NCBI GenBank assembly: GCA_900469965.1
Contig: UBZP01000006.1
Coordinates: forward strand, 62,001 to 126,000
DNA length: 64,000 nt
Source: Hyphomicrobiales bacterium
GTDB lineage: Bacteria > Pseudomonadota > Alphaproteobacteria > Rhizobiales > Rhizobiaceae
Reading direction: 5' to 3'
Of this stretch, positions 56,714 to 64,000 are shown piece by piece; the stretch's first letter is position 1, and the number at the start of each line of letters is the position of its first letter. Under the pieces are notes generated by a model. It had not been told where the DNA came from. It worked only from the letters and a program-made list of their open reading frames with translations, and did no database searches. The position numbers and the translations under genes are program-made.

Positions 56714-57355
56714 TCAGGCGGCGGCCTTCTCGACGCCCGGCATGGGCTTGAGCGTGCTCATCAGGGCGCCATAGGGCAGAAGCATCACCAGGCCCATCAG
56801 CATCTTCACGCCGAAATCGGTGATCGCCCAGGACACCCAGCGCTGCGCCTCCGCCGCAAAGAGGCCGAGGACCGGGGCGTTTTCGATCGCGAACGCGTCG
56901 TTCGGGCCGAAGACCGAGAAGACGGGCGAAAAGGCGACGGAGAAGAAGATGATCGTGTCCAGCGCCGAGCCGATCAGCGAGCCGACGAGCGGCGCCCGCC
57001 ACCAGCTCTGGCGGCGCAGCCTGTTGAACACCGAGATATCGAGCAACTGGCCGAGCAGGAAGGCGGAGCCGGAGGCGATCGCGATCCGCGGCGTGGCGAC
57101 GGCGAAGGAGAAAAGGACGGCAACGGCGAAGCCGGCGATCACGACCCTGCGCGCGATCTTCGGCCCGAACTGGCGGTTGGTCAGGTCGGTGACGAGGAAG
57201 GCGACCGGATAGCTGAAGGCGCCGAAGGTCAGGATGTCGCCGAGGCTGACGCCGAACAGCGTTCCCGGCAGCGGATACTGCACCAGGACGTTGGAGGCGA
57301 CGACGACGAGCGTCATCAGGAGGACATAGGTGAGGGTAATGCGGTTTGCCTGCAT
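56714..57355 (-). CDS. yhhQ: Queuosine-precursor transporter (YhhQ/VUT family)
   Basis: A 213-aa integral membrane protein with about six helices, of the DUF165/VUT family that imports preQ0/preQ1 or queuine for queuosine tRNA modification. Typical stretches are GDILTFGAFSYPVAFLVTDLTN and LLGQLLDISVFNRLR. AGGA lies 7 nt before the ATG, inside a preQ1-I-like pseudoknot that also covers the ATG. It follows rpmB by 118 bp. Confidence 0.88.
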   Translation of the reverse strand: MQANRITLTYVLLMTLVVVASNVLVQYPLPGTLFGVSLGDILTFGAFSYPVAFLVTDLTNRQFGPKIARRVVIAGFAVAVLFSFAVATPRIAIASGSAFLLGQLLDISVFNRLRRQSWWRAPLVGSLIGSALDTIIFFSVAFSPVFSVFGPNDAFAIENAPVLGLFAAEAQRWVSWAITDFGVKMLMGLVMLLPYGALMSTLKPMPGVEKAAA

Positions 57356-57381
57356 TTTTTTATCCTGGGTGATGCCACCAG
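57352..57381 (-). promoter_or_regulatory. Candidate preQ1-I riboswitch on the yhhQ start
   Basis: On the minus strand CTGG (57381-57378) pairs with CCAG (57368-57365) as P1. The loop contains GCAT (57375-57372), which pairs with ATGC (57355-57352) as pseudoknot P2. Between them runs an A-rich tail typical of preQ1-I. The start codon ATG (57355-57353) is thus inside P2 and the AGGA ribosome site (57366-57363) overlaps P1. A C at 57369, just before the 3' strand of P1, sits where preQ1 is read. Translation control of a queuosine transporter is the natural role. Confidence 0.7.
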
Positions 57382-57411
57382 TTGGAGTAACAGCGATGTC
57401 TGCAATGCAGA

Positions 57412-57441
57412 GAGGCCTGCCGGTGTTATCGGTCAGGCCTC
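57412..57441 (-). terminator. Hairpin between rpmB and yhhQ
   Basis: A stem of 8 bp (57412-57419 with 57434-57441) plus 3 inner pairs and a bulge. It lies 33 nt past the rpmB stop and only about 30 nt before the riboswitch. The minus strand then reads TCTGCATTG, so it is a weak terminator or an attenuator between the genes. Confidence 0.45.
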
Positions 57442-57473
57442 GAATGCGTGTCGTTGAGGGCCGCGGCCTGTGA

Positions 57474-57758
57474 TCAGGCGGCGGTCTTCTTGACGATCTG
57501 GCGACGCAGCAGGCGAGCGCGCATGGACAGCTCGTTCTCGTCGGCCTTCAGCAGGAAGGCGTCGAGGCCGCCGCGGTGCTCGACCGAGCGGAGCGCTGCT
57601 GCGGAAACGCGCAGGCGGAAGCGCTGGCCGAGCGCGTCGGAGATCAGCGTGACGTTGCACAGGTTCGGCAGGAACTTGCGCTTGGTCTTGTTGTTGGCGT
57701 GGCTGACATTGTGGCCCGACTGGACGCCCTTGCCGGTCAATTCGCAACTACGGGACAT
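57474..57758 (-). CDS. rpmB: 50S ribosomal protein L28
   Basis: A 94-aa L28 of the large ribosomal subunit. N-terminal [11 protein letters not shown] and the [13 protein letters not shown] stretch are diagnostic. The zinc-binding cysteines of some L28 are not complete here (CELT and NLCNV only). A strong promoter lies 92 nt upstream; the ATG follows AGGTG. It is monocistronic or read on into yhhQ through a weak hairpin. Confidence 0.95.
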   Translation of the reverse strand: MSRSCELTGKGVQSGHNVSHANNKTKRKFLPNLCNVTLISDALGQRFRLRVSAAALRSVEHRGGLDAFLLKADENELSMRARLLRRQIVKKTAA

Positions 57759-57849
57759 GGATGCACCTATTCTTCTTTGGTTTCGGACAATACGATTCCG
57801 GCGCCGTGTCCGGCCGCAGTCCGTCTGGCCTTATTGGAAAAGTTGCGGT

Positions 57850-57878
57850 TCTATAGTCATCCGTGGTGGTGGCGTCAA
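57850..57878 (-). promoter_or_regulatory. Sigma70-type promoter of rpmB
   Basis: TTGACG (57878-57873) and TATAGA (57855-57850) are separated by exactly 17 nt on the minus strand, a close match to consensus. The expected start site near 57843 leaves an 85-nt leader before rpmB. Confidence 0.7.
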
Positions 57879-58039
57879 GCCAAACCTTGGCCCTTTCCGG
57901 GAAAACAGTTGCAATGCGCCCTGGATTGAGACCAATTGCCGGTTCCGGATCCTGCCGCTCGTGCGGGGCTGCGACGGATGGCGGCGCAGAATCGCCGCAA
58001 AGGGATCTATAGTCGATCGGACGAAGGAGCGTTTGGAAG

Positions 58040-58810
58040 ATGGGCTGGAGGACATGGGTCGCGGCGGTGATGTTGCCGGTGCTGGCCGCGGGCACGGCTT
58101 CTGCGCAGGAAGTCAGTCACGTCACCGACTACAGCATAAGGCTCGCCGGTTTTCCCGTTGCGACCGCGAGCTTCCGCTCGGCCTTCGACGGCCGCCGCTA
58201 CAGCATTGCGGGGCGGATGGACTCGGCCGGTCTCGCCGACATCCTGGCCAACACGCACGGCACGACGTCGGTCACGGGCGTCCTGTCGAACGGCACGCTG
58301 CGCACCTCCAGGTATTCCATGTCCTATCGCAGCGGCAAGCGCGCCCGCGCGATCGACGTGACCTTCCGCAACGGCAATGTCGCCAGCGCCTCGATCCGCC
58401 CCGAGCGCCGGCGCCCGCCGGAGAACTGGGTGCCCGTTCGCGAGCGGGACATGCGCGCGGTGGTCGATCCGATCTCCGGCCTGATCATCCCCGCCGGCAG
58501 CAACGTGTGCTCCAAGACGCTGCCGATCTTCGACGGCGAGTCGCGGATGGACATCAAGCTCGTCGACAAGGGCTCGCGACCGTTCTCGACCCGCGGCTTC
58601 GAGGGCGAGGTGAAGGTCTGCGGCGTTCGCTTCGTGCCGCGGTCCGGCTATCGCAAGGGCCGCCGCGACGTCGAGTACCTGCGGCAGCTGACGACGATGG
58701 AAATCTGGTTTGCCAAGGCCGATACGGTCGCGGTATATGCCCCGGTCTACGCCCGGATCCCGACGAAGCTCGGACCGGTCACGGTATCGGCCACCCGCTT
58801 CGGCGGCTGA
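58040..58810 (+). CDS. DUF3108 secreted protein
   Basis: A 256-aa exported protein with a signal peptide (1-22, ending ASA). The rest matches the DUF3108 fold: YSIRLAGFPVATASF, the RRYSIAGRMDSAGLAD segment and EIWFAKAD near the end. Two Cys lie in SNVCSK and KVCGV. It probably acts in the periplasm; function is unknown. The start follows GGAAG. It is divergent from rpmB and upstream of an exporter gene. Confidence 0.8.
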   Translation: MGWRTWVAAVMLPVLAAGTASAQEVSHVTDYSIRLAGFPVATASFRSAFDGRRYSIAGRMDSAGLADILANTHGTTSVTGVLSNGTLRTSRYSMSYRSGKRARAIDVTFRNGNVASASIRPERRRPPENWVPVRERDMRAVVDPISGLIIPAGSNVCSKTLPIFDGESRMDIKLVDKGSRPFSTRGFEGEVKVCGVRFVPRSGYRKGRRDVEYLRQLTTMEIWFAKADTVAVYAPVYARIPTKLGPVTVSATRFGG

Positions 58811-58835
58811 GCCGCAGCAGCGTCATGCGGGGGCA

Positions 58836-59738
58836 ATGGCTGTGAAATTGAAGGCGACGTTCATCGGCTTTTCGGCGATCCTGATGTGGTCGCTTCTGGC
58901 CCTCTTCACCACCGCCTCGGGCAAGATGCCGCCCTTCCAGCTTTCGGCGATCTGCTTCCTGATCGGCAGCCTGCCGGGGATCTGCGTGCTGATCGCCCGG
59001 CCGGAGCGGCTCAGGCTGCTGCGCCAGCCCGCCAGGGTCTGGATCGTCGGCATCGCCGGCCTGTTCGGCTATCACTTCCTCTATTTCACCGCACTGCGCA
59101 ACGCGCCGGCCGTCGAGGCCGGGCTGATCGCCTACCTGTGGCCGCTGCTGATCGTGGTCGGTTCGGCGATGCTGCCGGGCGAGAAGCTGCGCTGGTATCA
59201 CATCGCCGGCGCGCTCGCGGGGCTGGCGGGCACGGCGCTGATCGTCGCGCGCAACGGGCTGTCCTTCGACGGCGCCTACACGCTCGGCTACGGCGCCGCT
59301 TTCCTCTGCGCCTTCACCTGGTCGGGCTATTCGCTGCTGACGCGCCGTTTCGAGGCCGTTTCCACCGATGTCGTCACCGGCTTCTGCCTTGCGACCGCGG
59401 TCCTGTCCCTGGTCTGCCATCTGGCCCTGGAGACGACCGTCTGGCCGCAGACCGGCTTCGAATGGCTCGCCGTCGCCGGGCTGGGCCTGCTTCCCGTCGG
59501 CGCCGCCTTCTATGCCTGGGACTTCGGCGTCAAGAACGGCGACATCCAGATCCTCGGTGCGGCGAGCTATGCCGCACCGCTGCTGTCGACGCTCAACCTG
59601 GTGCTGACCGGCTTTGCCGAGCCGTCCTGGCGCATCGCGCTCGCCTGCGTGCTCGTGACCGGCGGCGCGGTCCTGGCGGCCAAGGACATGATCCTGCGGC
59701 GCAGGCCCGAGCCCTCGGCGGAGCGGGCCGCGGCCTAG
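58836..59738 (+). CDS. DMT-family exporter (YddG/EamA-like)
   Basis: A roughly 300-aa transporter with ten predicted transmembrane helices in two EamA repeats (about 8-130 and 150-285). The stretch YLWPLLIVVGSAMLPGEKL and a YddG-like layout suggest export of aromatic amino acids or other metabolites. The start may be the ATG at 58836 or the GTG 9 nt later. It lies 26 nt after the DUF3108 gene and converges with the cupin gene. Confidence 0.82.
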   Translation: MAVKLKATFIGFSAILMWSLLALFTTASGKMPPFQLSAICFLIGSLPGICVLIARPERLRLLRQPARVWIVGIAGLFGYHFLYFTALRNAPAVEAGLIAYLWPLLIVVGSAMLPGEKLRWYHIAGALAGLAGTALIVARNGLSFDGAYTLGYGAAFLCAFTWSGYSLLTRRFEAVSTDVVTGFCLATAVLSLVCHLALETTVWPQTGFEWLAVAGLGLLPVGAAFYAWDFGVKNGDIQILGAASYAAPLLSTLNLVLTGFAEPSWRIALACVLVTGGAVLAAKDMILRRRPEPSAERAAA

Positions 59739-59751
59739 GCTCCCGCGATCC

Positions 59752-60174
59752 TCAAAGCCCCGGCCGCCAGTCCGGCGGCGCCATCTCGAAGGCATCGAAG
59801 GAGAAGCCCGGCGCCACCGTGCAGCCGACGAGCGTCCAGTCGCCGAGCGGCTCGGCGCTCTGCCACCAGCCGGCGGGCACCAGCACCTGCGGCCGTTCGC
59901 CGGCGGCCAGGTCGCTGCCGAGAAGCTGGACGTTGATGACCTGGCCGTCGCCGGAAATGGAGAGGCTGAGCGGGCCGCCGGCATAGTGGTGCCAGATCTC
60001 GACGGCATCGCGGACACGGTGCCAGTGGGAGCGCTCGCCCTTTTCCAGGAGGTAGTAGATCGCCGTCGAATGGCCGCGGGCGCCGCCCTCGGTGTCGCGG
60101 AAGGTCTCGACGTACCACCCGCCCTCCGGATGGCGCTCCATGCAGAGCGTGGCGATGATCTCCTTCGGCGTCAT
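59752..60174 (-). CDS. DUF985 cupin-domain protein
   Basis: A 140-aa cupin. The double-stranded beta-helix carries RHPEGGWYVETFR, SHWHRV (metal-type histidines) and EIWHHYAGG, with a late GCTVAPGF. It is a small metal- or sugar-binding protein, role unknown. Its ATG shares the last base of the gloB stop (TGATG), so it is read directly after gloB. The long open frame beyond is only an antisense artefact. Confidence 0.82.
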   Translation of the reverse strand: MTPKEIIATLCMERHPEGGWYVETFRDTEGGARGHSTAIYYLLEKGERSHWHRVRDAVEIWHHYAGGPLSLSISGDGQVINVQLLGSDLAAGERPQVLVPAGWWQSAEPLGDWTLVGCTVAPGFSFDAFEMAPPDWRPGL

Positions 60175-60944
60175 CAGAAGCGATCCTTGCGGGCGCGGAT
60201 CTCGGCGAAGACCTCCGCATCGGTCGCATTCGGCAGGCCGAGCAGCTTGCGAATGGCGGGATCGGCGGCGCGCAGGAAGGGGTTCGTCCGCTTCTCGAGG
60301 CCGATCGTCGTCGGCGCGGTGAAGCGTCCGGCCGCCCGCGCCCGTTCGATCTCGCCGGCGCGCTCCTTCAGCGCCGCATTGTCGGGGTCGACCGTCAGCG
60401 CGAAGCGGGCATTGGACAGGGTGTATTCGTGGCCGAAATAGACGCGGGTGTCCTCCGGCAGGGCGGCGAGCTTCGACAGCGACTGCCACATCTGCGCCGG
60501 CGTTCCCTCGAACAGGCGGCCGCAGCCGAGCGCAAACAGCGTGTCGGCGGCAAAGAGCAGCCCGTCGCCCGGCAGGTGGTAGCAGACATGGCCGGCGGTG
60601 TGGCCCGGCGTCCAGAGGACGTCGACGGCATGGCCGGCCAGGTCGAAGCGCTCGCCGTCGTCGACGGCGCGGTCGATGCCCGGGATCCGGTCGCGCTCGC
60701 GGGCGGGGCCGATGATCTCGGCGCCGAACCGTGCCTTCAGGGCCTGGTTCGCCTCCACGTGGTCGGTGTGATGGTGGGTGGTGAGGATATGGGTCAGCGT
60801 CCATCCCCGCCGGGCAAGCGCGGCGAGGATCGGCTTTTCCTCCGGCGCATCGATGCTGGCGGTCGCGCCGGTCGCCGGATCGTGGAGCAGCACCCCGAAA
60901 TTGTCGCTCCGGCATCCGAAGAGTTCGAGGTCGAATGGTGTCAT
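60174..60944 (-). CDS. gloB: Hydroxyacylglutathione hydrolase (glyoxalase II)
   Basis: A 256-aa metallo-beta-lactamase-fold enzyme hydrolysing S-lactoylglutathione in methylglyoxal detoxification. The dinuclear site is HHHTDH (His57, His59, Asp61, His62), with GHTAGH, and a C-terminal HAGH domain with YFGHEYT and NPF(L)R. Length is normal. It is divergent from a SAM methyltransferase and precedes the cupin gene. Confidence 0.93.
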   Translation of the reverse strand: MTPFDLELFGCRSDNFGVLLHDPATGATASIDAPEEKPILAALARRGWTLTHILTTHHHTDHVEANQALKARFGAEIIGPARERDRIPGIDRAVDDGERFDLAGHAVDVLWTPGHTAGHVCYHLPGDGLLFAADTLFALGCGRLFEGTPAQMWQSLSKLAALPEDTRVYFGHEYTLSNARFALTVDPDNAALKERAGEIERARAAGRFTAPTTIGLEKRTNPFLRAADPAIRKLLGLPNATDAEVFAEIRARKDRF

Positions 60945-61036
60945 GACGCAATCCTTCCGGCGCGGGCAACGGGTGTTGGGTCGAATCTAGCGGCCCGGGC
61001 CTTGAAGTCCATCGTCCGGTCGCTAACATCTCGCCG

Positions 61037-61816
61037 ATGCACGCAGATATTGTCGATCTTCGCGAATTTTACCACTCACCCCTCGGCCATCTCGCAGAGC
61101 ACTCGATCACGATGGCCCTGGCGTCGATCTGGGCGCGGTTGCCCGAGGAGCGTCTCGTCGGGCTCGGCTACGCGGTGCCCTATCTCGACCGCTTCCGCGA
61201 GGATACGGAGCGCACCTTCGCCTTCATGCCGGCGGGGCAGGGGGCCGTGAACTGGCCGCTCGGCGAGGCCTCGGCGACCGCGCTCGTCTTCGACGAGGAG
61301 CTGCCGCTGCCCGATTCGTCGATCGACCGGATCCTGATGGTGCATTCGCTGGAATTCGCCGAGAACCCGCGCGAGACGATGAAGGAGCTCTGGCGGGTGC
61401 TCGCGCCCGGCGGCCGCCTGATCATCGTGGTGCCGAACCGGCGCGGCGTCTGGGCGCGCATGGAGCACACCCCCTTCGGCTCCGGCAGGCCCTATTCGCG
61501 CGGCCAGCTCACCCATCTCCTGCGCGAGACCAACTTCACCCCCGGGGCAAGCGCCGAGGCGCTGCTGTTTCCGCCGTCGAAGCACCGCGCCATGCAGAAG
61601 CTGCGCAGCGCCTTCGAACGGCTCGGGCGACGGCTCTGGCCGATGTTTTCCGGCGTGCTCGTGGTGGAGGCGCAGAAGCGGCTCTACCAGGGTCTGCCGG
61701 TCGCCGCCCGCGCATCGCGGCGCGTCTTCGTTCCGGTGCTGGCGCCGTCCGGCGTGCCCTCGACCCGGACGAGCCTGAACCGCCGGCCCCTCGACAATCC
61801 GCCGCAGCGCCGGTAA
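61037..61816 (+). CDS. SAM-dependent methyltransferase
   Basis: A 259-aa class I methyltransferase-like protein. The core (about 40-165) carries VGLGYAVPY at the SAM site, PLPDSSIDRILMVHSLEF, and the LWRVLAPGGRLIIVVPN motif. The C-terminal 90 residues are basic and lack clear family motifs. Substrate is unknown. It is divergent from gloB and 66 nt before tyrC. It belongs to the GloB-linked methyltransferase group seen in rhizobia. Confidence 0.8.
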   Translation: MHADIVDLREFYHSPLGHLAEHSITMALASIWARLPEERLVGLGYAVPYLDRFREDTERTFAFMPAGQGAVNWPLGEASATALVFDEELPLPDSSIDRILMVHSLEFAENPRETMKELWRVLAPGGRLIIVVPNRRGVWARMEHTPFGSGRPYSRGQLTHLLRETNFTPGASAEALLFPPSKHRAMQKLRSAFERLGRRLWPMFSGVLVVEAQKRLYQGLPVAARASRRVFVPVLAPSGVPSTRTSLNRRPLDNPPQRR

Positions 61817-61882
61817 TGGCTGGCGCAAGCCTCCCCGCCCTTTCCGGGGCGGGCACTCCATCTCGCACAAAGGGCGGCAGGC

Positions 61883-62818
61883 ATGTCGGTTCAACAGTTT
61901 GACAGGATCGCGCTGATCGGTATCGGCCTCATCGGCTCCTCCATCGCCCGCGCGGTGAAGGAGCAGGGGCTGGCGGGCTCGGTGGCGATCTCCAGCCGCA
62001 GCGAGGACACGCTGCGCCGGGCGGAGGAACTGGCGCTCGGAACCGACTACTACCTCGACGCCGCCGAGGCGGTGCGCGACGCCGATCTCGTCATCGTCTC
62101 CGTACCGGTCGGCGCCTCCGGCAGCGTCGCCCAGCAGATCGCGCCCAACCTGAAGCCCGGCGCGATCCTCACCGATGTCGGCTCGACAAAGGCGTCCGTC
62201 GTGGCGCAGATGCTGCCGCACGTGCCGAAGGGTGTCCACTTCATCCCCGGCCACCCGCTCGCCGGCACCGAGCATTCCGGTCCCGACGCCGGGTTTGCGG
62301 ATCTGTTCCGCGGGCGCTGGTGCATCCTCACGCCCGTGCACGGCACCGACAAGGCCGCCAAGAAGAAGCTTTCGACCTTCTGGGAAACGCTGGGCTCGAA
62401 GGTGGACGAGATGGACACCGAGCACCACGACAAGGTGCTGGCGATCGTCTCGCACCTGCCGCACATCATCGCCTACAACATCGTCGGCACCGCGGACGAT
62501 CTGGAGACGGTGACGGAATCGGAAGTCATCAAGTATTCGGCTTCCGGCTTTCGCGATTTCACCCGCCTGGCCGCCTCCGACCCGACGATGTGGCGCGACG
62601 TCTGCCTGCACAACAAGGACGCCATCCTCGAAATGCTGTCGCGCTTTTCGGAGGATCTCGCCTATCTGCAGCGGGCGATCCGCTGGGGCGATGGCGAGAA
62701 GCTGTTCGATCTCTTCACCCGCACCAGGGCCATCCGCCGGTCGATCATCGACGCCGGCCAGGACACGGCGGCTGCGAACTTCGGACGGCCCGTGGCCCCG
62801 CCGGACAAGCCGTCCTGA
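61883..62818 (+). CDS. tyrC: Cyclohexadienyl (prephenate/arogenate) dehydrogenase
   Basis: A 311-aa TyrA-family NAD(P)-dependent dehydrogenase forming tyrosine precursors from prephenate or arogenate. The N-terminal Rossmann motif is IGIGLIGSSIA (about 11-21), followed by the substrate region SHLPHIIAYN and the FRDFTRLAASDP block. There is no chorismate mutase domain. Usually a histidinol-phosphate-type aminotransferase gene is nearby; none lies in the 66-bp upstream gap. Confidence 0.92.
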   Translation: MSVQQFDRIALIGIGLIGSSIARAVKEQGLAGSVAISSRSEDTLRRAEELALGTDYYLDAAEAVRDADLVIVSVPVGASGSVAQQIAPNLKPGAILTDVGSTKASVVAQMLPHVPKGVHFIPGHPLAGTEHSGPDAGFADLFRGRWCILTPVHGTDKAAKKKLSTFWETLGSKVDEMDTEHHDKVLAIVSHLPHIIAYNIVGTADDLETVTESEVIKYSASGFRDFTRLAASDPTMWRDVCLHNKDAILEMLSRFSEDLAYLQRAIRWGDGEKLFDLFTRTRAIRRSIIDAGQDTAAANFGRPVAPPDKPS

Positions 62819-62824
62819 GCTGCC

Positions 62825-63820
62825 TCAGAGCGGCGGGATGGCCGCGATCGGGATGAAGCCCAGGTAGACGACGCCGTCGTCGACCTTCAGCCGCACGCGC
62901 GCATCGTCGGAGCCGCCCGACAGGCCGCGGATCGTCTGCGTGACGCTGTCGGCCGTGTCGGCCAATTCGGGGAACGCCCTCTTGACGAGGTCGCGGACGC
63001 TATCGATGCCGTTCACCCTGACCTCGAAGTGGCCGGAGAGCAGGCCATCCTCGTCGATCGCGTAGGGTCCGGATAGGACCGCTGTATTGCCGTTGCCGAA
63101 GTCGAGGCCGAAGCGGCGCAGTTCGCCTTTCGTGTCGCGGGGGACGTTCTCCGGCGGTCCGCTCGCAAGCCAGCCGGCGGCGCCTTCGATCGACAGGTCG
63201 ACCGCCGCGTCGAGGCTCGGCACCGCGGTGTCGGCGACCTTCAGCTCGAGCCCGGTCAGGGACAGGGCCGCGTCCAGCACAGCGCCGTTCTCCCGCGTGT
63301 GCATCTCCCCGTGGCGCACGGTGAATGTCAGGGGCGTGCGGCCCATCCCCGGGGTGAACGTGCCCCGCAGCGCGTCATAAGCGACCGAGACGCGCTCCAG
63401 TGCGGCCGTTCCCGCCACGACGCTCGCATGCAGCAGGTCCCAGTCGGCATCCAGCGACAGGTCGGGGGCGACGCGGACCTGCGCGGGGCCGTCGAGTTCG
63501 ACGACGGCGTGGCCGGGGCGGTAGACCTGTGCTGCCGAGCGCAGCGCGCCGAAGCTCGCAGACGTGCCGGTGCGGCTGTCGTCGAGGCCGAGCGAATCGC
63601 AGAACACGCCGATGCGGAAGGGGTATCCCCGGACGTCCAGCCCGGTGCATGCCACGGCAACGGAGGCGTCGGACAGCTGCCCCCGGACGACGGCCTTCAG
63701 CCTGTCGGCGCCATAGAACCAGGCGGCCGTGTAGACCGCAACGACGACCGCTACGCCCAGGCCGAGAAACCAAAATCTGCGGGCGATGCGGGATGGCGCC
63801 GCGCCGTTCGTCGAAGTCAT
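62825..63820 (-). CDS. DUF2125 membrane-anchored protein
   Basis: A 331-aa protein with an N-terminal membrane helix (about 15-35) and a large DUF2125 domain. Landmarks: AWFYGADRLKA, YPFRIGVFCDSLGL, and the DWDLLHASV region. It likely faces the periplasm and is common in rhizobia; function is unknown. It converges with tyrC (6-bp gap) and is divergent from the last gene of the window. Confidence 0.82.
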   Translation of the reverse strand: MTSTNGAAPSRIARRFWFLGLGVAVVVAVYTAAWFYGADRLKAVVRGQLSDASVAVACTGLDVRGYPFRIGVFCDSLGLDDSRTGTSASFGALRSAAQVYRPGHAVVELDGPAQVRVAPDLSLDADWDLLHASVVAGTAALERVSVAYDALRGTFTPGMGRTPLTFTVRHGEMHTRENGAVLDAALSLTGLELKVADTAVPSLDAAVDLSIEGAAGWLASGPPENVPRDTKGELRRFGLDFGNGNTAVLSGPYAIDEDGLLSGHFEVRVNGIDSVRDLVKRAFPELADTADSVTQTIRGLSGGSDDARVRLKVDDGVVYLGFIPIAAIPPL

Positions 63821-63923
63821 GCCGTTCTCCGTTCTGGCGGAAGGACCAGGAGTTGTCTAGATTGCCCTCGCCGGCAAGAAGCCGGCAATTGCGGCGGCAT
63901 TCAGGTAGGTACGGGCAGGCGCG

Positions 63924-64000
63924 GTGGACAGCAACGAATTTTGGGTCTTCGGTTACGGCTCCCTGATGTGGAATCCGGGGTTCGAGGTGGAGGAGAGCCG
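63924..64000 (+). CDS. Gamma-glutamylcyclotransferase (ChaC-like), 5' end only
   Basis: Only 25 codons are visible before the right edge. A GTG start is forced, because a stop (63906-63908) lies just upstream in frame; GGGCAGG precedes it. The peptide contains FGYGSLMWNP, the substrate-loop signature of the ChaC/GGCT fold that cleaves gamma-glutamyl groups of glutathione. It is divergent from DUF2125. Assignment rests on this short motif. Confidence 0.7.
   Translation, partial: MDSNEFWVFGYGSLMWNPGFEVEES

Overview
This 64 kb window is high-GC chromosomal DNA of an alphaproteobacterium, most likely a member of the Rhizobiaceae (Hyphomicrobiales). Supporting signs are a rhizobial-type glycerol ABC transporter operon (glpR-D-S-T), ALAS-type hemA next to dxr, aerobic cobaltochelatase cobS-cobT beside bolA and a DnaJ-like gene, the xerD/aroK-aroB-tlyC block, TamA/TamB, and DUF2125 and DUF3108 proteins. 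Genes are dense, with many 4-nt ATGA stop/start overlaps. I see no transposase, integrase, prophage or CRISPR array. The genus cannot be fixed from the sequence alone.

Layout. 1-4.6 kb: glycerol/glycerol-3-phosphate operon on the minus strand, running off the left edge. 4.6-8 kb: an SDR, an ArsR regulator, an AcuI/YhdH reductase and a LysR regulator. 8-14.5 kb: NAD-dependent molybdenum formate dehydrogenase operon (fdsG, fdsB, a DUF4287 gene, fdsA, fdhD, fdsD). 14.5-16.9 kb: small methyltransferase, alpha/beta hydrolase, orphan cheW. 16.9-19.7 kb: arginase and ornithine aminotransferase with a divergent Lrp-type regulator. 19.7-27.5 kb: tamB and tamA. 27.7-32.2 kb: glycine-zipper lipoprotein and a form II coxSLM-type molybdenum hydroxylase. 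32.4-34.9 kb: hemA and dxr, convergent. 35-36.8 kb: META-domain protein, a small conserved protein and a GreA-like factor. 36.9-37.7 kb: a low-GC patch with a RusA-like gene beside tRNA-Arg(CCT). 37.9-41.5 kb: M20 amidohydrolase, D,D-carboxypeptidase, CobW-type metallochaperone. 41.5-44.5 kb: three overlapping signalling genes. 44.6-51.8 kb: tusA, L,D-transpeptidase, accA, xerD, aroK-aroB-tlyC, bolA. 51.9-56.6 kb: DnaJ-like, cobS, cobT, phytase-like esterase. 56.7-64 kb: queuosine-precursor transporter, rpmB, DUF3108, exporter, cupin, gloB, methyltransferase, tyrC, DUF2125 and the start of a ChaC-like gene.

Most notable signals. (1) The RusA-like gene carries a run of nine C that shifts the frame; with eight C the frame gives a different, family-like C-terminus. 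(2) A preQ1-I-like pseudoknot sits directly on the start codon of the queuosine-precursor transporter gene. (3) The two glycerol ABC ATPases carry complementary defects, which predicts one degenerate and one consensus ATP site. (4) A DUF4287 gene is coupled by an ATGA overlap inside the formate dehydrogenase operon, and a 19-codon leader ORF precedes fdhD. (5) An FNR/FixK-type box lies upstream of hemA at a spacing that fits a class II activated promoter. (6) A 49-aa membrane protein gene is coupled to xerD.
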